DNA of 64,000 nucleotides from Sparassis latifolia. Lineage: Eukaryota; Basidiomycota; Agaricomycetes; Polyporales; Sparassidaceae. The stretch spans positions 558,001 through 622,000 of the forward strand of contig CM031563.1 in the NCBI GenBank assembly GCA_018466975.1, given 5' to 3'. Numbering within the stretch: position 1 is the first letter of the stretch; each line of letters begins with the position of its first letter. The translations under genes and the position numbers were made by a program. Positions 11,545-22,900 of the stretch are shown piece after piece. The notes beneath the pieces are model-generated. The model was not told where the DNA came from. It made no database searches and saw nothing but the letters and a program-made list of their open reading frames with translations.

Positions 11545-11965
11545 CGTCAAGACGCGTGCCGCCCTGCGCGTGTGGTATTGCCCTGTCTCTTACGGATTCA
11601 GGCCGGTGAACTGGGCGAGAATTCTGATGTATTTTTGACGAGCTCTTCGGCTTCCTGCCTTGATATTCGTACGGTGGAGAGTCAGTCCTGGTAGGTACTG
11701 CAAGTAAACGGCGAGTCAGCTCAGCGCTATCGAAGTGACTAGGAAGACTACGTCGTAGTCGGTGAAAGACAATATCTGGAAATGAATCCGTGATCACCTG
11801 AGACATCCACCAGGTTCGCCGCCGCCCTGGCCGTTCGACGTTCGTCCTGCATGCCATCCTCACCGTCTCCACTGCGCTGTCGGCCTTGTGTTTTTCCATG
11901 AATGTCCACGACGATTTTCCCGTACTGACCTCTCCATCCTCCTCCCCCTTCGGTACCAGCCACTG
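11545..11965. promoter_or_regulatory. Bidirectional promoter between GCD1 and the kinase gene
   Basis: A 421 bp gap between two divergent start codons. ORFs that cross it do not resemble any protein and conflict with both genes. The part before the kinase ATG is pyrimidine-rich, as is common in fungal leaders. Confidence 0.4.
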
Positions 11966-14962
11966 ATGCCTCCGCCTTCCGTTCACCAACTCTATCGTCG
12001 TCTCGAGACCATTGGAAAGGGCGCATACGGCTCCGTCCACAAGGGCATACACATCCCAACAGGAAACGTCGTCGCCCTCAAAATCATCAATCTCGACACA
12101 GAGGACGACGATGTGGGTGATATACAGCGCGAAGTGGCCCTCCTCACTCAGCTTCGGGACGCGCCCAATATCACACAATACTATGGCTGCTACCTCGATG
12201 GCCCTCGTGTATGGATTGTCATGGAATATGCTCAAGGTGGCAGTGTCCGCACCCTGATGAAAGCCTCCAAGGACGGTACACTTGAGGAGAAATACGTTGC
12301 GGTCATCACACGAGAGGTCCTCATGGGCTTGACCTACCTTCACAAGTCCTCCATCATTCACAGGGATCTCAAGGCCGCCAATATCCTTATCACAGCAGCC
12401 GGCAAGGTCATGATATGTGACTTTGGTGTCTCTGCGCTTTTGGTCACTGCGTCGAGTAAGCGCAATACACTCGTCGGCACACCACATTGGATGGCTCCTG
12501 AAGTCGCGCATGCTTCTGCATATGATACCAAGGCCGACATCTGGAGCTTGGGCATCATGATCTATGAGATGATCAAAGGGAGCGCACCACATTCACATGT
12601 CGTGGACCAGGCGAAGCTCATACAGATGATTCCTCGTATGAAACCGCCTCGTCTCATCGAAGGAGAGGGGAGCAAAGAACTCCGAGAGTTTGTCGCCCAC
12701 TGCTTAAGGGAGTCTCCCAGTGATGTGTGCTACGCTCATTTCTTCCTTGCGAGTTTACACTGACACGCGACTTGAATGCCTGTAGCGACTCAGTGCTGAC
12801 GAACTCTCCAAAACCAAGTGGATTAAATCTGTTTCACGTGTACCTGTCATCCTTCTCAAAGATCTCATCTTGCGATATGATGCTTGGATCAAAAGTGGTG
12901 GTAGCCGAGCCAGTGTAGCTGATCCTCTCCCATGGGAGGAAGAAGAGGAAAGAGAGTGCGTCCAAATTCATGACAATTACCCGAGACACTGATGTCCTTT
13001 CTAGCTCCCAACCTTCCGCGGCCGACGATGACGAGAATACTTGGGAATTTGACACCGTTCGCGGTCGTTCTTCGTTCGAAATTGCGGATTTTAATCACAC
13101 ACTCGATGAAGACTTACCATTGTCTTCCTACCCGACCATTCGACCCACTGCTAACTCCAGAGTACCCGCTACTTTACGCATGCTGTTTGAAACCGAGACA
13201 ACGGCTCTGGATCCTTTTCGCATACCAACTCTCGATCAGTCTCAGAGCGATTTGCAGTCGGACTTTTCTGTTCTGTCAACTCTCAGTAATTCTCCTGTTC
13301 GAGGTCGCAGTCCCTTGAAGGTGCCTCCTACGGTTGAGCAGGATGGTGACGATTTAGAGACCGCGAAGCAAACCGATTTCGTTTTCCCCCCTCGGACCTC
13401 GACGCCGCGTGCCAAATCGAAGCTGGCTATGAAGAGTTCTGCCTGGGATGATCAGCCTTCTGAGAGTGCCGCAGAACGGCTTCCCCCACTTGGACCAGGT
13501 ATTCCGTTAGGAACTGCTCCTGTTCTGCCTGGGCGAGCGAGTCTTGAGGCAGACATGAGCACTGGCTCCGGTAAAGCAACACCCTCCTATCGAGAAGTTC
13601 GCTCGACACGCGGTTTGCCGGATATTGAGATCCCCTCGTCTTCAGACGGATCGCCTTTTGCTACCACCCTTGACCTGCCCACTCCTCCTATAATTCTGTC
13701 TGTCTCGTCACCAGAGCAATCCGTGACTGCTCGGCCAGCCGTAAACCGCAAGCGTTCTCAGAGTAGTGCTGCTGGGTTAGCGTCTCTTTCTCCTCGCGAA
13801 GATCGTGAGGTTAGGTCTGCTGGAGGTTTCCACTTCCCTTCCCCACCCCCATCAGCCGCGTCTGCTCAGGGCAGGTTTCCGCCTCATTCTCCCCGGTCAT
13901 CAACCCATCTACCAGCTGGACATCACAGCACTTCACCGGCACATGCGAGTGTGTCGACAATCTCGACTACGTCCTCTGGGACTCATCAGTTCACGCATTC
14001 TCTAGATGCCGCTCTTTCGCCTAGGAGGTTACCTTCCCCTGCTTTACTACCTACTCCTCCTTTGATCACTCGCGCTCGGTCTGCAACAGCTGTTGCAGAA
14101 CCCGGAAATCGTAACACTTCTGCCACAGCAGGCTTGAAGACAATGTCACGGAAGCCAAGTCTTAATCGCCAGGCAACAGTAGCAGTCATGGAAACCGTGA
14201 ATTCAACCATTATGCCACCTGTGAAGCCCTTCGCACGAATTCGTGAAGACCGAAGCGGTAGTCCTGCAGATAGGTCGAGTGTGCAACTTCCGGGCTTGAA
14301 GGATGTGCTAAAGGTAAGCAGCATATGATGTTCCAAGTTGCGGGGTAGACTGACATTGTGTGCGCCAGATCCCCACTTTGAGTTCTGAACATCAGCTTGG
14401 AATGCCAGATCTGCTTCCCGCGTCGCCCTCCATCCTCACGCAGCCTTCACGCCCGCTCCCAACACAGGGCTCGGCAGGCTATTCCTCAGATATCGGTCCG
14501 CATAGCTCGCGACCGCATCCACTGACTAATTCTGCTGCCGCCTCCTCTACTACCTCTCTCAGTTCACTGTCGTCCCAGCTCAATCAATCGTTCGTTGATT
14601 CCCGCGGAGGTTCTACCGATTCAGTACTGATGCAATCGCATACACGATCTTACTCTCATGGGGGATCGCAGGCATTTGTCGACACCCTCATTGGTCCTCC
14701 GATACGACCCCTTGACTTTGCTAAGTTAATGCATTCTCATGATGCTACGCACATGCAACTGGCTCGAACCGTTGAAGACCTTTCTCAGTGGCTGTCACTC
14801 GTTGAGATCGGGCTCACGCAGATGCTGGACAAGGCAGACCGAGACACGATTGAAGAGGAGCAGGAGCAGGAGGAAAGCCTAGTGGGAAGTGGCGGTGACG
14901 GACATATCGTGTCGACAGACACGCGGACACAGTCGAGTGCGGCGCTGGCCGCCGCCGAGTAG
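11966..14962 (+). CDS. GCK-family Ser/Thr kinase, Kic1/Nak1-like
   Basis: Kinases of this type act in the RAM/MOR network that controls polarity and cell separation with an NDR kinase. Exons: 11966-12724, 12786-12955, 13005-14313, 14369-14962; 2,832 nt, 943 aa. The kinase domain is at the N-terminus (about residues 10-265): glycine loop GKGAYGSV, Lys in VALKII, HRDLKAAN, DFG and the activation segment GTPHWMAPE are all intact, so it should be active. The ~640-residue tail is Ser/Pro-rich and low-complexity with no recognised domain, ending in an acidic Glu-rich stretch. The assignment to Kic1/Nak1 rests on the sequence around LYRRLETIGKGAYGSVHKG and is an inference. Convergent with APS kinase. 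Confidence 0.88.
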
Positions 14963-15079
14963 TTGTGCATCTGTATCCAAAGTTCGTGCTCAGCGTTGAG
15001 ACACTCTAATAGCATATATATCCTAGCCATCTACATTCCATACACGACTGCAATGATGACATCGAATCTTAGAAACACT

Positions 15080-15897
15080 CTAGATGTAGCTGTGTTGGGC
15101 AAGATAATCTGTAATTATGCGCACGGCCTCCTTGACGTCGCATTCGTCCGTCTTGATGTGGATCTCCGGTATTTCTGGGGCTTCGTACGGAGCCGAGATG
15201 CCCGTGAACTCTGCGCACAACAGTAAGAATGATCGCTAGAGCTATGTGGTAGCCCTCACCTTTGATTTCACCGGCCCTGGCTTTCTTGTAGAGCCCTTTG
15301 GGATCACGCTGTTCTAGCACGTGCAGTGGGGCGTCGATGAAAACCTCGACGAACCCGAGGCCTGCCTTCGCATGTATGTCACGGGCGATGGCGCGGTCTG
15401 CGCGGTAGGGAGAGATGAATGCGGTCACAGTAACGCAGGATGCGTCGGCAAACAGCTTCGAGACCTAACGGCGGCAGTTCTGTTAGCATCAAACCAACGA
15501 AAGGGTGTACCAGGTTCACCTCCCCGATGCGTCGGATATTTTCATTACGCGACTTCTCATCGAAGCCAAGATCCTTGTTAAGACCGAACCGGATGTTATC
15601 GCCGTCCAGGCGATAGCTGAATTTGTGGATATGGAGCAGATGCTGCTCAAGTGCGCACGCGATTGTCGACTACCCGATCGTGACCACAAAAAGGGTCGGT
15701 CGGCTATAGGAAGCTTCGTATGAAGGAAGATCACCTTGCCACTGGCACTGAGGCCCGTTAACCAGACTGTGACACCTTTCTGCTTGAGCAGCTCTGAACG
15801 TTCGGTGCCGTCCACGGAGCCTATGGAACGGATTTAGCACCGGAACAGTGTGCTTCGTCGGAGCCATACCCGGGTGGAAAACAATGTTTGTCGCCAT
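15080..15897 (-). CDS. MET14: Adenylylsulfate (APS) kinase
   Basis: It phosphorylates APS with ATP to give PAPS in sulfate assimilation. Minus-strand exons: 15897-15870, 15820-15735, 15669-15520, 15464-15260, 15210-15080; 600 nt, 199 aa, the usual fungal length. The P-loop GLSASGKS is split by intron 2. The substrate-binding segments [22 protein letters not shown] and [10 protein letters not shown] are present. The C-terminus ends a few residues after IITDYLAQ, as in relatives. The start ATG gives the expected short leader [10 protein letters not shown]. It ends 117 bp from the convergent kinase gene. Confidence 0.96.
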
Positions 15898-16182
15898 TGC
15901 AGGATGCGATGGTATCAGCGTGGACGTGAGGCATCGACCCAGGGGACGTTGAATCTTTTAGCTTTGGAGGTCGCGCCATCATGGTATCACTACGATGTGC
16001 TCGGAAACTTGAACAGCGATGTGAAATTCTGAACGCGACGGTATACAAAACAAGTAGTACTACACGTGACTTATGTACAATAACAACAAATCGACGAGAT
16101 GGTGGTATTCAGAAGTAATCCAAGGAGTACGAGTCAGTACAGTACAGCAGTTGCGTGGGCTGCCGTTGGAATTCCTCCAGGA

Positions 16183-17329
16183 CTATGTGTGGAGGCGCCC
16201 ACACACCCAGCTAACTACCTTCTTTATAGCTTCTGTCACCTCCGCGGTACTGAGAGGCTGATCAACGGGTCCACAGTGCATGAATAATACTGGAGTGCAC
16301 TTGGGTGGGACAGTCCGCTCTTGTAGTTTCTCCTGGCGTGCAGCCAGTCTCTTGGCTTCGGCGAGAGAGCAGTACAGCATGAAATCGCAGAGGTAATGGC
16401 CCGCGTCCATCGACGAGTACACTTGCTGTGATTCACGTTGGAGGGGAAGCAGGGGATGATCAGGGAGACAATGGCTTACCTCGACGCCATTCTCCTTCAG
16501 GTAATGGAGAAGTTTCGCTACATCGATGCTCGTCGTCAGTTCATCGGCAAACGTTTCGTATCCCTTGCCAAATCCGCGATTCGGGGGGTGATCCGTTCCG
16601 TCCGTTCCCCCCTCGGCGCGAGCCTGACCTGGCACGGACATTCCAGAGCCAAGGATGGGGGGTTGGCCAGGAATCGTGATACCGGGGATGGTCATGGGGG
16701 AAGATAGGCCCAACATGTCAGCCATCCTGTCCATGTCGGTATCTGTAGGATTGAGGGGATCCTTAGGGGTCTCCTTTGGGAGGAGAGGAACAATGGGGGC
16801 ATACTCTCCATCTGCATCCTTCATGCGGAATCCGTTCTTGTGGCTAATTTTCTCCAAGCGGAGAGGACCACGACCGGCAACACCGACATGGAGTATAAAG
16901 TCGTAACCGTTCGGTGAAGGAGCAAGGACTGTGTCAGGATCGTTGGATTCTGGGAGGACAGGGGGACGAGCATGGAAGCCGGGTACGGCAGAGAGGACGG
17001 CTTTGTATGTGACTGGCACTTGCAGGGTGGTGATATGAACGGGCTTGGGGCGGAGCATCTCTTCCATATCATCTGTGATGATGGCATCATGTTCTACATG
17101 GAGAATTGGTTCAGCTGGGGGATCTGTGTAGATGATGGTGTTGTTGAGTGGTTTGACGGCCAGCCAGGAAGGATTCTCGTTGTATTTGGCAAAGGGCTAC
17201 AACGACACACAAGGATCGATGAGATAAAGCAGTGTGTGTACAGCGAAAACATACGCCAAAACCTGTGATGAGGACGCGGAGAGCGTCCGGGTCGACGAAG
17301 GCCATGTCCGGTGCACTCGACGAGCTCAT
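16183..17329 (-). CDS. Pyroglutamyl-peptidase I-like cysteine peptidase (family C15)
   Basis: Family C15 enzymes remove N-terminal pyroglutamate. Minus-strand exons: 17329-17255, 17196-16480, 16425-16183; 1,035 nt, 344 aa. The start of the fold (RVLITGFGPF) and the triad regions are visible: Glu in LRLEKIS after HVGVAGRG, Cys in GHYLCDF, His in LFMHCGP. The protein is ~130 residues longer than bacterial Pcp (about 215 aa). The extra length is a Pro/Gly-rich stretch between the Glu and Cys regions (around residues 150-240). In-frame ATGs also lie at 17374 and 17305; I chose 17329 provisionally. It lies 147 bp from divergent MGS1. Confidence 0.85.
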
Positions 17330-17475
17330 CTGCGGTAAACACTCTGGGAGTACGGCCGGTGTGACTGCATTCAATTCTACCAGCCTCCTGGCCGTAACGC
17401 GTGACGGTCATGTGACATACGCCCCTGGGCGTGACGCAACGTGGATTCGCCATCACGCTCTCTCCCTCCACCACG

Positions 17476-19809
17476 ATGAGTTCTACAGGTCAGTGTGTTG
17501 TGTCTCCTTCTATCTTTCTTGCCATGCTGACTCCACCCCCAGTAATATGGTACGCCTATTTTATGTTTTCTCTACTCGTCCTGATATCCCACCAGTCCCG
17601 TCTGCTCTCGCTCGATTCGCGAGAAGGACATTAATCAGCATCTCGACAACAATTGCTTGGATGACGGTCCATCCACCTCTTCCCAGAGCAGGTTCATCGG
17701 CTCTCTGAATGCTAGAGCCCAGCGCAAGCTCCAACCGCCCATTACCTCGCTCTTCAATTCCCTCCAGAAGAGCGATCGCCCTTTGCTCTCCTCACCCACC
17801 CCGTCTTCCCAGATCTCAAGTGCAAAAGCTCCAAACGACCGGAAGAGGAGAGAGATAGACAACTCTCACATGTCCACGGAGAAGCCCGAGAAGCGTACAA
17901 GACTCAGTGCTTCTTCACGCCTCCACTCTGCCGCTCCCTTGGCAGACAGACTGCGCCCATCTACTCTCGACGAATTCGTTGGGCAGTCTCATCTTCTTGG
18001 CCCTGGCTCTTTACTCTTGCACTTACTTAACTCAGGAACAGTTGGCAATGTCATCTTCTGGGGACCACCAGGGTGCGTTAAGGCATCTTCGCAGTCACGA
18101 CCTACTGAACTCTCTCGTGATAGGTGTGGGAAGACAACCCTTGCCAGGTTGCTAGCCAAGCGCACAGACTCTATTTTCAAGGAGCTCAGTGCCACTGACT
18201 CAGGGATCTCAGACGTGCGCGCCATCGTAGAGGAAGCTAAGACTGTCCTGGCGCTCACAGGAAGGTTAGATCGCGTTCCTCTACGTTTATGTACATATCA
18301 TCTAATCGGCACTCAGGCGAACAATACTCTTCTTGGATGAGGTGCACCGTTTTAACAAGGCACAACAGGTCTGTTTGTTATGCTGTCTCTCAGCTAGATT
18401 TATCTGAACTTCGCCTTATCAACAAGGATATATTCTTACCATATCTCGAGCAAGGACATGTGCAGGTAGATATATCATTATTCTTCACTATGTTATGCTG
18501 GTTAAGCTATTCTGATGAAGTTGATAGGTGCAACTACGGAAAATCCGTCCTTTAAGTTGACCGGAGCCCTTATAAGTCGTTGTCGGTAAGTGTCTGAGCA
18601 TGATCTCAGAATGTGTCAAGCAAAGTAATGCAACGAAGCGTGTTCGTGTTGGAGCGTCTTACAGATGAGGATATCAATCGGATTGTTACCCAAGCAGTCG
18701 AACGCGTGACAGCGACTGCCCATAATACTGCTACTAAGACCGCAGACGTAGAAATTCCAAGCTCTCAGCCTGAAACGGAGCTATCACTGTCGCAGCCGAA
18801 TACACTCTCGCCCGCGGCCTCTTCTGCGACGCAGTCTCCTTTTCCATCTTATCCACAGCTGAATTCCAAAATTCTGTCCTCTATTGTCTCTCTATCCACG
18901 GGCGATGCACGCACCGCTTTGTCCTTGCTCGAACTTGTCTTGTCCTCGCCTGCCGATGCTGACCCTGACCAAATACTATCATCACTGCGCCGCTCAGTGT
19001 CTACCTCGTACGACCGCACTGGTGAGAGCCACTATGACATGATATCTGCCCTACACAAGAGCGTTCGCGGCAGTCAGGGCAGTGCCGCGTTATACTGGCT
19101 TGCACGCATGCTCAGTGCCGGTGAAGACCCATTGTACGTCGCCCGAAGAATGGTAGTATGCGCTAGTGAAGACGTTGGCCTAGCAGACAACCATGCGCTA
19201 CCTCTGGTTTGTCCGTTAACCGAACATTATTAGGACGTTCTGATCTGAATTAGATCCGGTAGGCGATGGCAACATACCAGGCGTGCCAAGTCATTGGTAT
19301 GCCCGAATGCCGCATCAATCTTGCCCACCTCGTATCTTACCTCTCGGAGGCACCGAAGTCGACACGCTCTTATGGCGGATACTGCCGCGCTGAAGAGGCG
19401 GCGAAGCTCGACCCAACTATCCCAGTTCCTCTGATGGTCCGTAATGCTCCTACGAAGCTCATGAAAGAGCTTGGATACTCCCGCGGATATCATTATAATC
19501 CAGATTACTCGTGCGTCCTTCAGCATAGTATGTGATTCATGGCTTTCTGATTCGTGTCCTTCGCATAGACATCCCGTTACCAATGATTATTTACCGGTTC
19601 AGTTCAGGGGAGACGTCTTTTTGAAGCCAGACGGGGATACGTCCGATAAAATTTGGGACGAGGCAGCCCTACGAGAGTGGGAGTTGGAAGAAAATGGAGG
19701 CAAGCCTTGGTCTGGAAGACCGAAAGAGCCGTCAGATCAGCCTAAAGAACCCGTGGACCGCATGCCATCCGCTGATCCTCCGGACCAAGCAGCCTCAACA
19801 CCAGTTTAA
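17476..19809 (+). CDS. MGS1: AAA+ ATPase MGS1/WRNIP1 with N-terminal UBZ zinc finger
   Basis: Mgs1/WRNIP1 binds ubiquitinated PCNA at stalled forks through a UBZ finger and carries a clamp-loader-like ATPase. Exons: 17476-17488, 17543-17549, 17596-18072, 18124-18264, 18317-18368, 18427-18465, 18521-18585, 18639-19206, 19263-19510, 19569-19809; 1,851 nt, 616 aa. Exon 2 is only 7 nt and completes the first zinc Cys (ICPVC ... H ... C). Walker A is GPPGCGKTT, Walker B LFLDEVHRF, sensor 1 GATTENPSF. The C-terminal tetramerisation region (MATYQACQVIGMPE; YSRGYHYNPDYSHPV) is conserved. Several introns fall inside the ATPase core. Convergent with the SET-domain gene, 136 bp away. Confidence 0.95.
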
Positions 19810-19945
19810 ATCTACGTCGGAACTTGTTCGTCTTGCATTGTCTTGTCAAGCTAGAGCACTCCCGGATCATGTATTGCACATAGTGGGTATCAACTATTGT
19901 AAATACCGCCAAATTGTTTTTGGCAGAACTGGTATAAATTCTGCA

Positions 19946-22900
19946 CTACTTCCACATCTTACCTTTACATTTGCTTGTTCCACATCGACATCGTACATAT
20001 ACACCATCATTGACGTTCTGGGAATCACCCTACATTCTAATTAGAGAAGTTTCGTGAGTAATCGCTGTGAACGCACCTCTGCGTCGTCGTCCTCGCCGTC
20101 CTCCACGTCACTATCTGGATTACCGAAGTACGAGAAACACAGCTCGTCCCCAGGTTGAACGTCTCGACAGGTGAAGATCGTGAGTAGTGGCTTGTCCAAG
20201 TTGGCTTCGTTAATGTAGCACGCGTTTATATTGCAGTTGGGGTCGCAGCTGTGATTCTACAACGAAGTGAGACAGTTTACTTAAGCAAAATATGAAACAT
20301 ACCAAGTAGCGAGTAAACTGCATAGAATAATAATGAGATGATATCTGCAAATGAAAAGTGGTCTGTACGTACGTTCCCTGCATGATACGCATCGACACAA
20401 TACTTCGTTTGCCAATCCGGATCTCCTTGTTGCAGATGATGAAAATCGAGATCAAAGAGGTATGTCCGACCAAATTTGTTGTAGGTACTGCAACCGGCTG
20501 TCAGTACACGGGACAAATTGGTAGTCGTCATACACACCCGCCTCGACTTTCACCCTCAGCATCCGTCAAGTACTCTCCAGCATAGATACCAATAAATGTA
20601 TGCTTAGGGATCTTCTTGGGTCCAGCAAACACACCTGGGACCTTGTGGCATGAGAATAAAATCAATGTTAAATCTTGAAGAGCACGCACCCCATCCCTTG
20701 TTCGAAGTCTTCTGAATATTTACAGCATATCTTCTGCCATGCTGAACAACCTGTCCACACTGTTCAACCAATCAATAGGTGGTGTGGTATGGGTGCTTAC
20801 CCTATTCTTGCATTCGGAAGAACATCCGCAGAGGTCATTGCACTCGAAGATGGGATAGTCATGTTGACGGAGCACCCCTTTTGAATCGTAGATGAAACCA
20901 TGGTCTGAAGGGTAATATTCACGCTGGCGCTGGAGACATGAACATGTCTTGGAAGTGGGGTCGCATGGTCCCTGACAGCCACATCCCTTCAGATTCTTGA
21001 AGTCTGGCTTGGGAACGCCTTCACTATGCCACATAAGATTCGAGTAGTGAAATTCACAAGGAGGGGTCAACTCGTCGTCCATGTTGTTGATGATGTGAAT
21101 GGGAGGAGCAAAGGGCTCATCGGCATAAGTGTTCTCGCTTATAAAGGCTTCGAACAGCTTTACTTGCATGTCATCAGCACGTCTTGCGGCAAGACTCATG
21201 GCATTGAGTCTGTCTTGGATTTCATGTGGCATGTCTTTCGCCAGTTTGCACATGTCAGCAAACTCCTTTGCCATCATTCGCGCATGATCTTTCTCCCAAG
21301 TCAGCAATTCGAAGCCGCACTCTGAAAGAGATGATCCTGAGATCGCCTGCGGATCTTCGAATCCATCGCTCCCGTTGCGCCGTATTCGGATACAAGCTTC
21401 CGCCAAAGTGGGGATGTCATCGAGAGGTTCCACCGGACCAAGTGAAGAGGAGCTGGAAGAGCTCGGTGAACGGCGGACCAAACGTCGAGGGCGTCGCTGT
21501 GCGATTGAAGTCTCAGAAGATGCGGAGGAAGGAGCCGATCTTTTTTCCCTTGAAGTTGAAGCGATACTGGCCCGCTCGTCAGACATCTACACACATTGGA
21601 TCATGATCAGGTGTCATTCCTGAAAGCACTACATTCCAACCTACCTCAACATCACTAGTGTCTAGGATAACGCTGGAGTCTGGGTATGTGAGAATCTGTA
21701 AACACTCCCGTTCTTCATCATCTTCACGCTGTGACCGAGGGAGTGTACTGTTGTTTGATTGCTCTCCGAGGGGAATTTCTATCGGTGCACCTTCTTCCTG
21801 CGGCAGATCGTTGACAGTTAACATGCACTGTTCATCAGTGCGAACGGCTTCTGCCCCATCCGGTTCCTCAAGATGCCCCATCACTTGCTCTGGAGGATTC
21901 GTGTCCGCTGTGACCGGGAATTGTCTGGTTCCCACAGCATGGACAGCAGATGAAAAGGAGTCCTGCATTGCGGGCGAAGAGTTTGAGGGGAGTAAAGACG
22001 CGCTAAGTCTCTCAAGATTGGGAAGCGTTCCTCCGGTGTCCGGATACGAAACGGGATTGACATCAGAAAGGGAAAACTGAGTCGAAATCTCAACCTTCGC
22101 GGGGACTGAGAGGCCAGTGGATTCTTGCCAGTGACCTTTGTCCACAGAAATGCCAGTAGCAGAAAGCTGCCGACTCACCAACCTCGAACGAATATTTCGG
22201 ATCTCATCAAGGCCAAGTCTCGATTTCACCTGCTGTGGCTGGACGAGAGCGGGCCGAGGTGAAAGTGAAGGTTCGGGCAGGGAAGAATGATCGGAATTCT
22301 TAAGTGGAGGCACAACTGTGTCATCTAAAACACCAGCCGTATCAACATGAGGATACACCAACAGCCAAACCTCATAGCTCACCAAGCCTCTGCGAGTGAA
22401 TTATGGCGTTCGTCGACAACTCATTCGGCGCAATGTTATCTGTTTGAAGAGATTGGGTAGGCGTTGTTACTACCTCTTCTTCAGTTGGATCCGAGGTGAG
22501 ATCAATAATCGGTCTGTCGCTGGAAACCGTCTTCGAACCTCGAACATTAGAGTAGTACGCTATGTTAATCACTTCCGTCAAGGATTGACCCTTGGACCTT
22601 TGCGTGGTTTCAGGACTCGTGTGTGTCCGGGGGATGTGTTGACTGGCAGGAGTTATCCTGTCTTCTTCTTCTGTCTGTAGTGGTGATTGCGTCGAACAGC
22701 AAGGCGTACGCGAAACGAGATATCTCACCTTCAGAGCATGGCCAGTAAGAGCATCCTTCAGTGACTGTATGTCAGGCTGAGTTTCACCGGAAGCAGATGC
22801 AGGAGAAGACGAAGCGACATGAACACGATTCATAGCATAGGTTAAGGTTGCTTCATCCGGATCAGACACCACCGAACCAGTCTCAGCCGGAGGTAGCTTC

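Noticed and set aside
20044..20076. Stop at 20044 as the end of the methyltransferase
   Set aside because: It lies in a 47 nt intron; splicing adds the expected post-SET cysteines.
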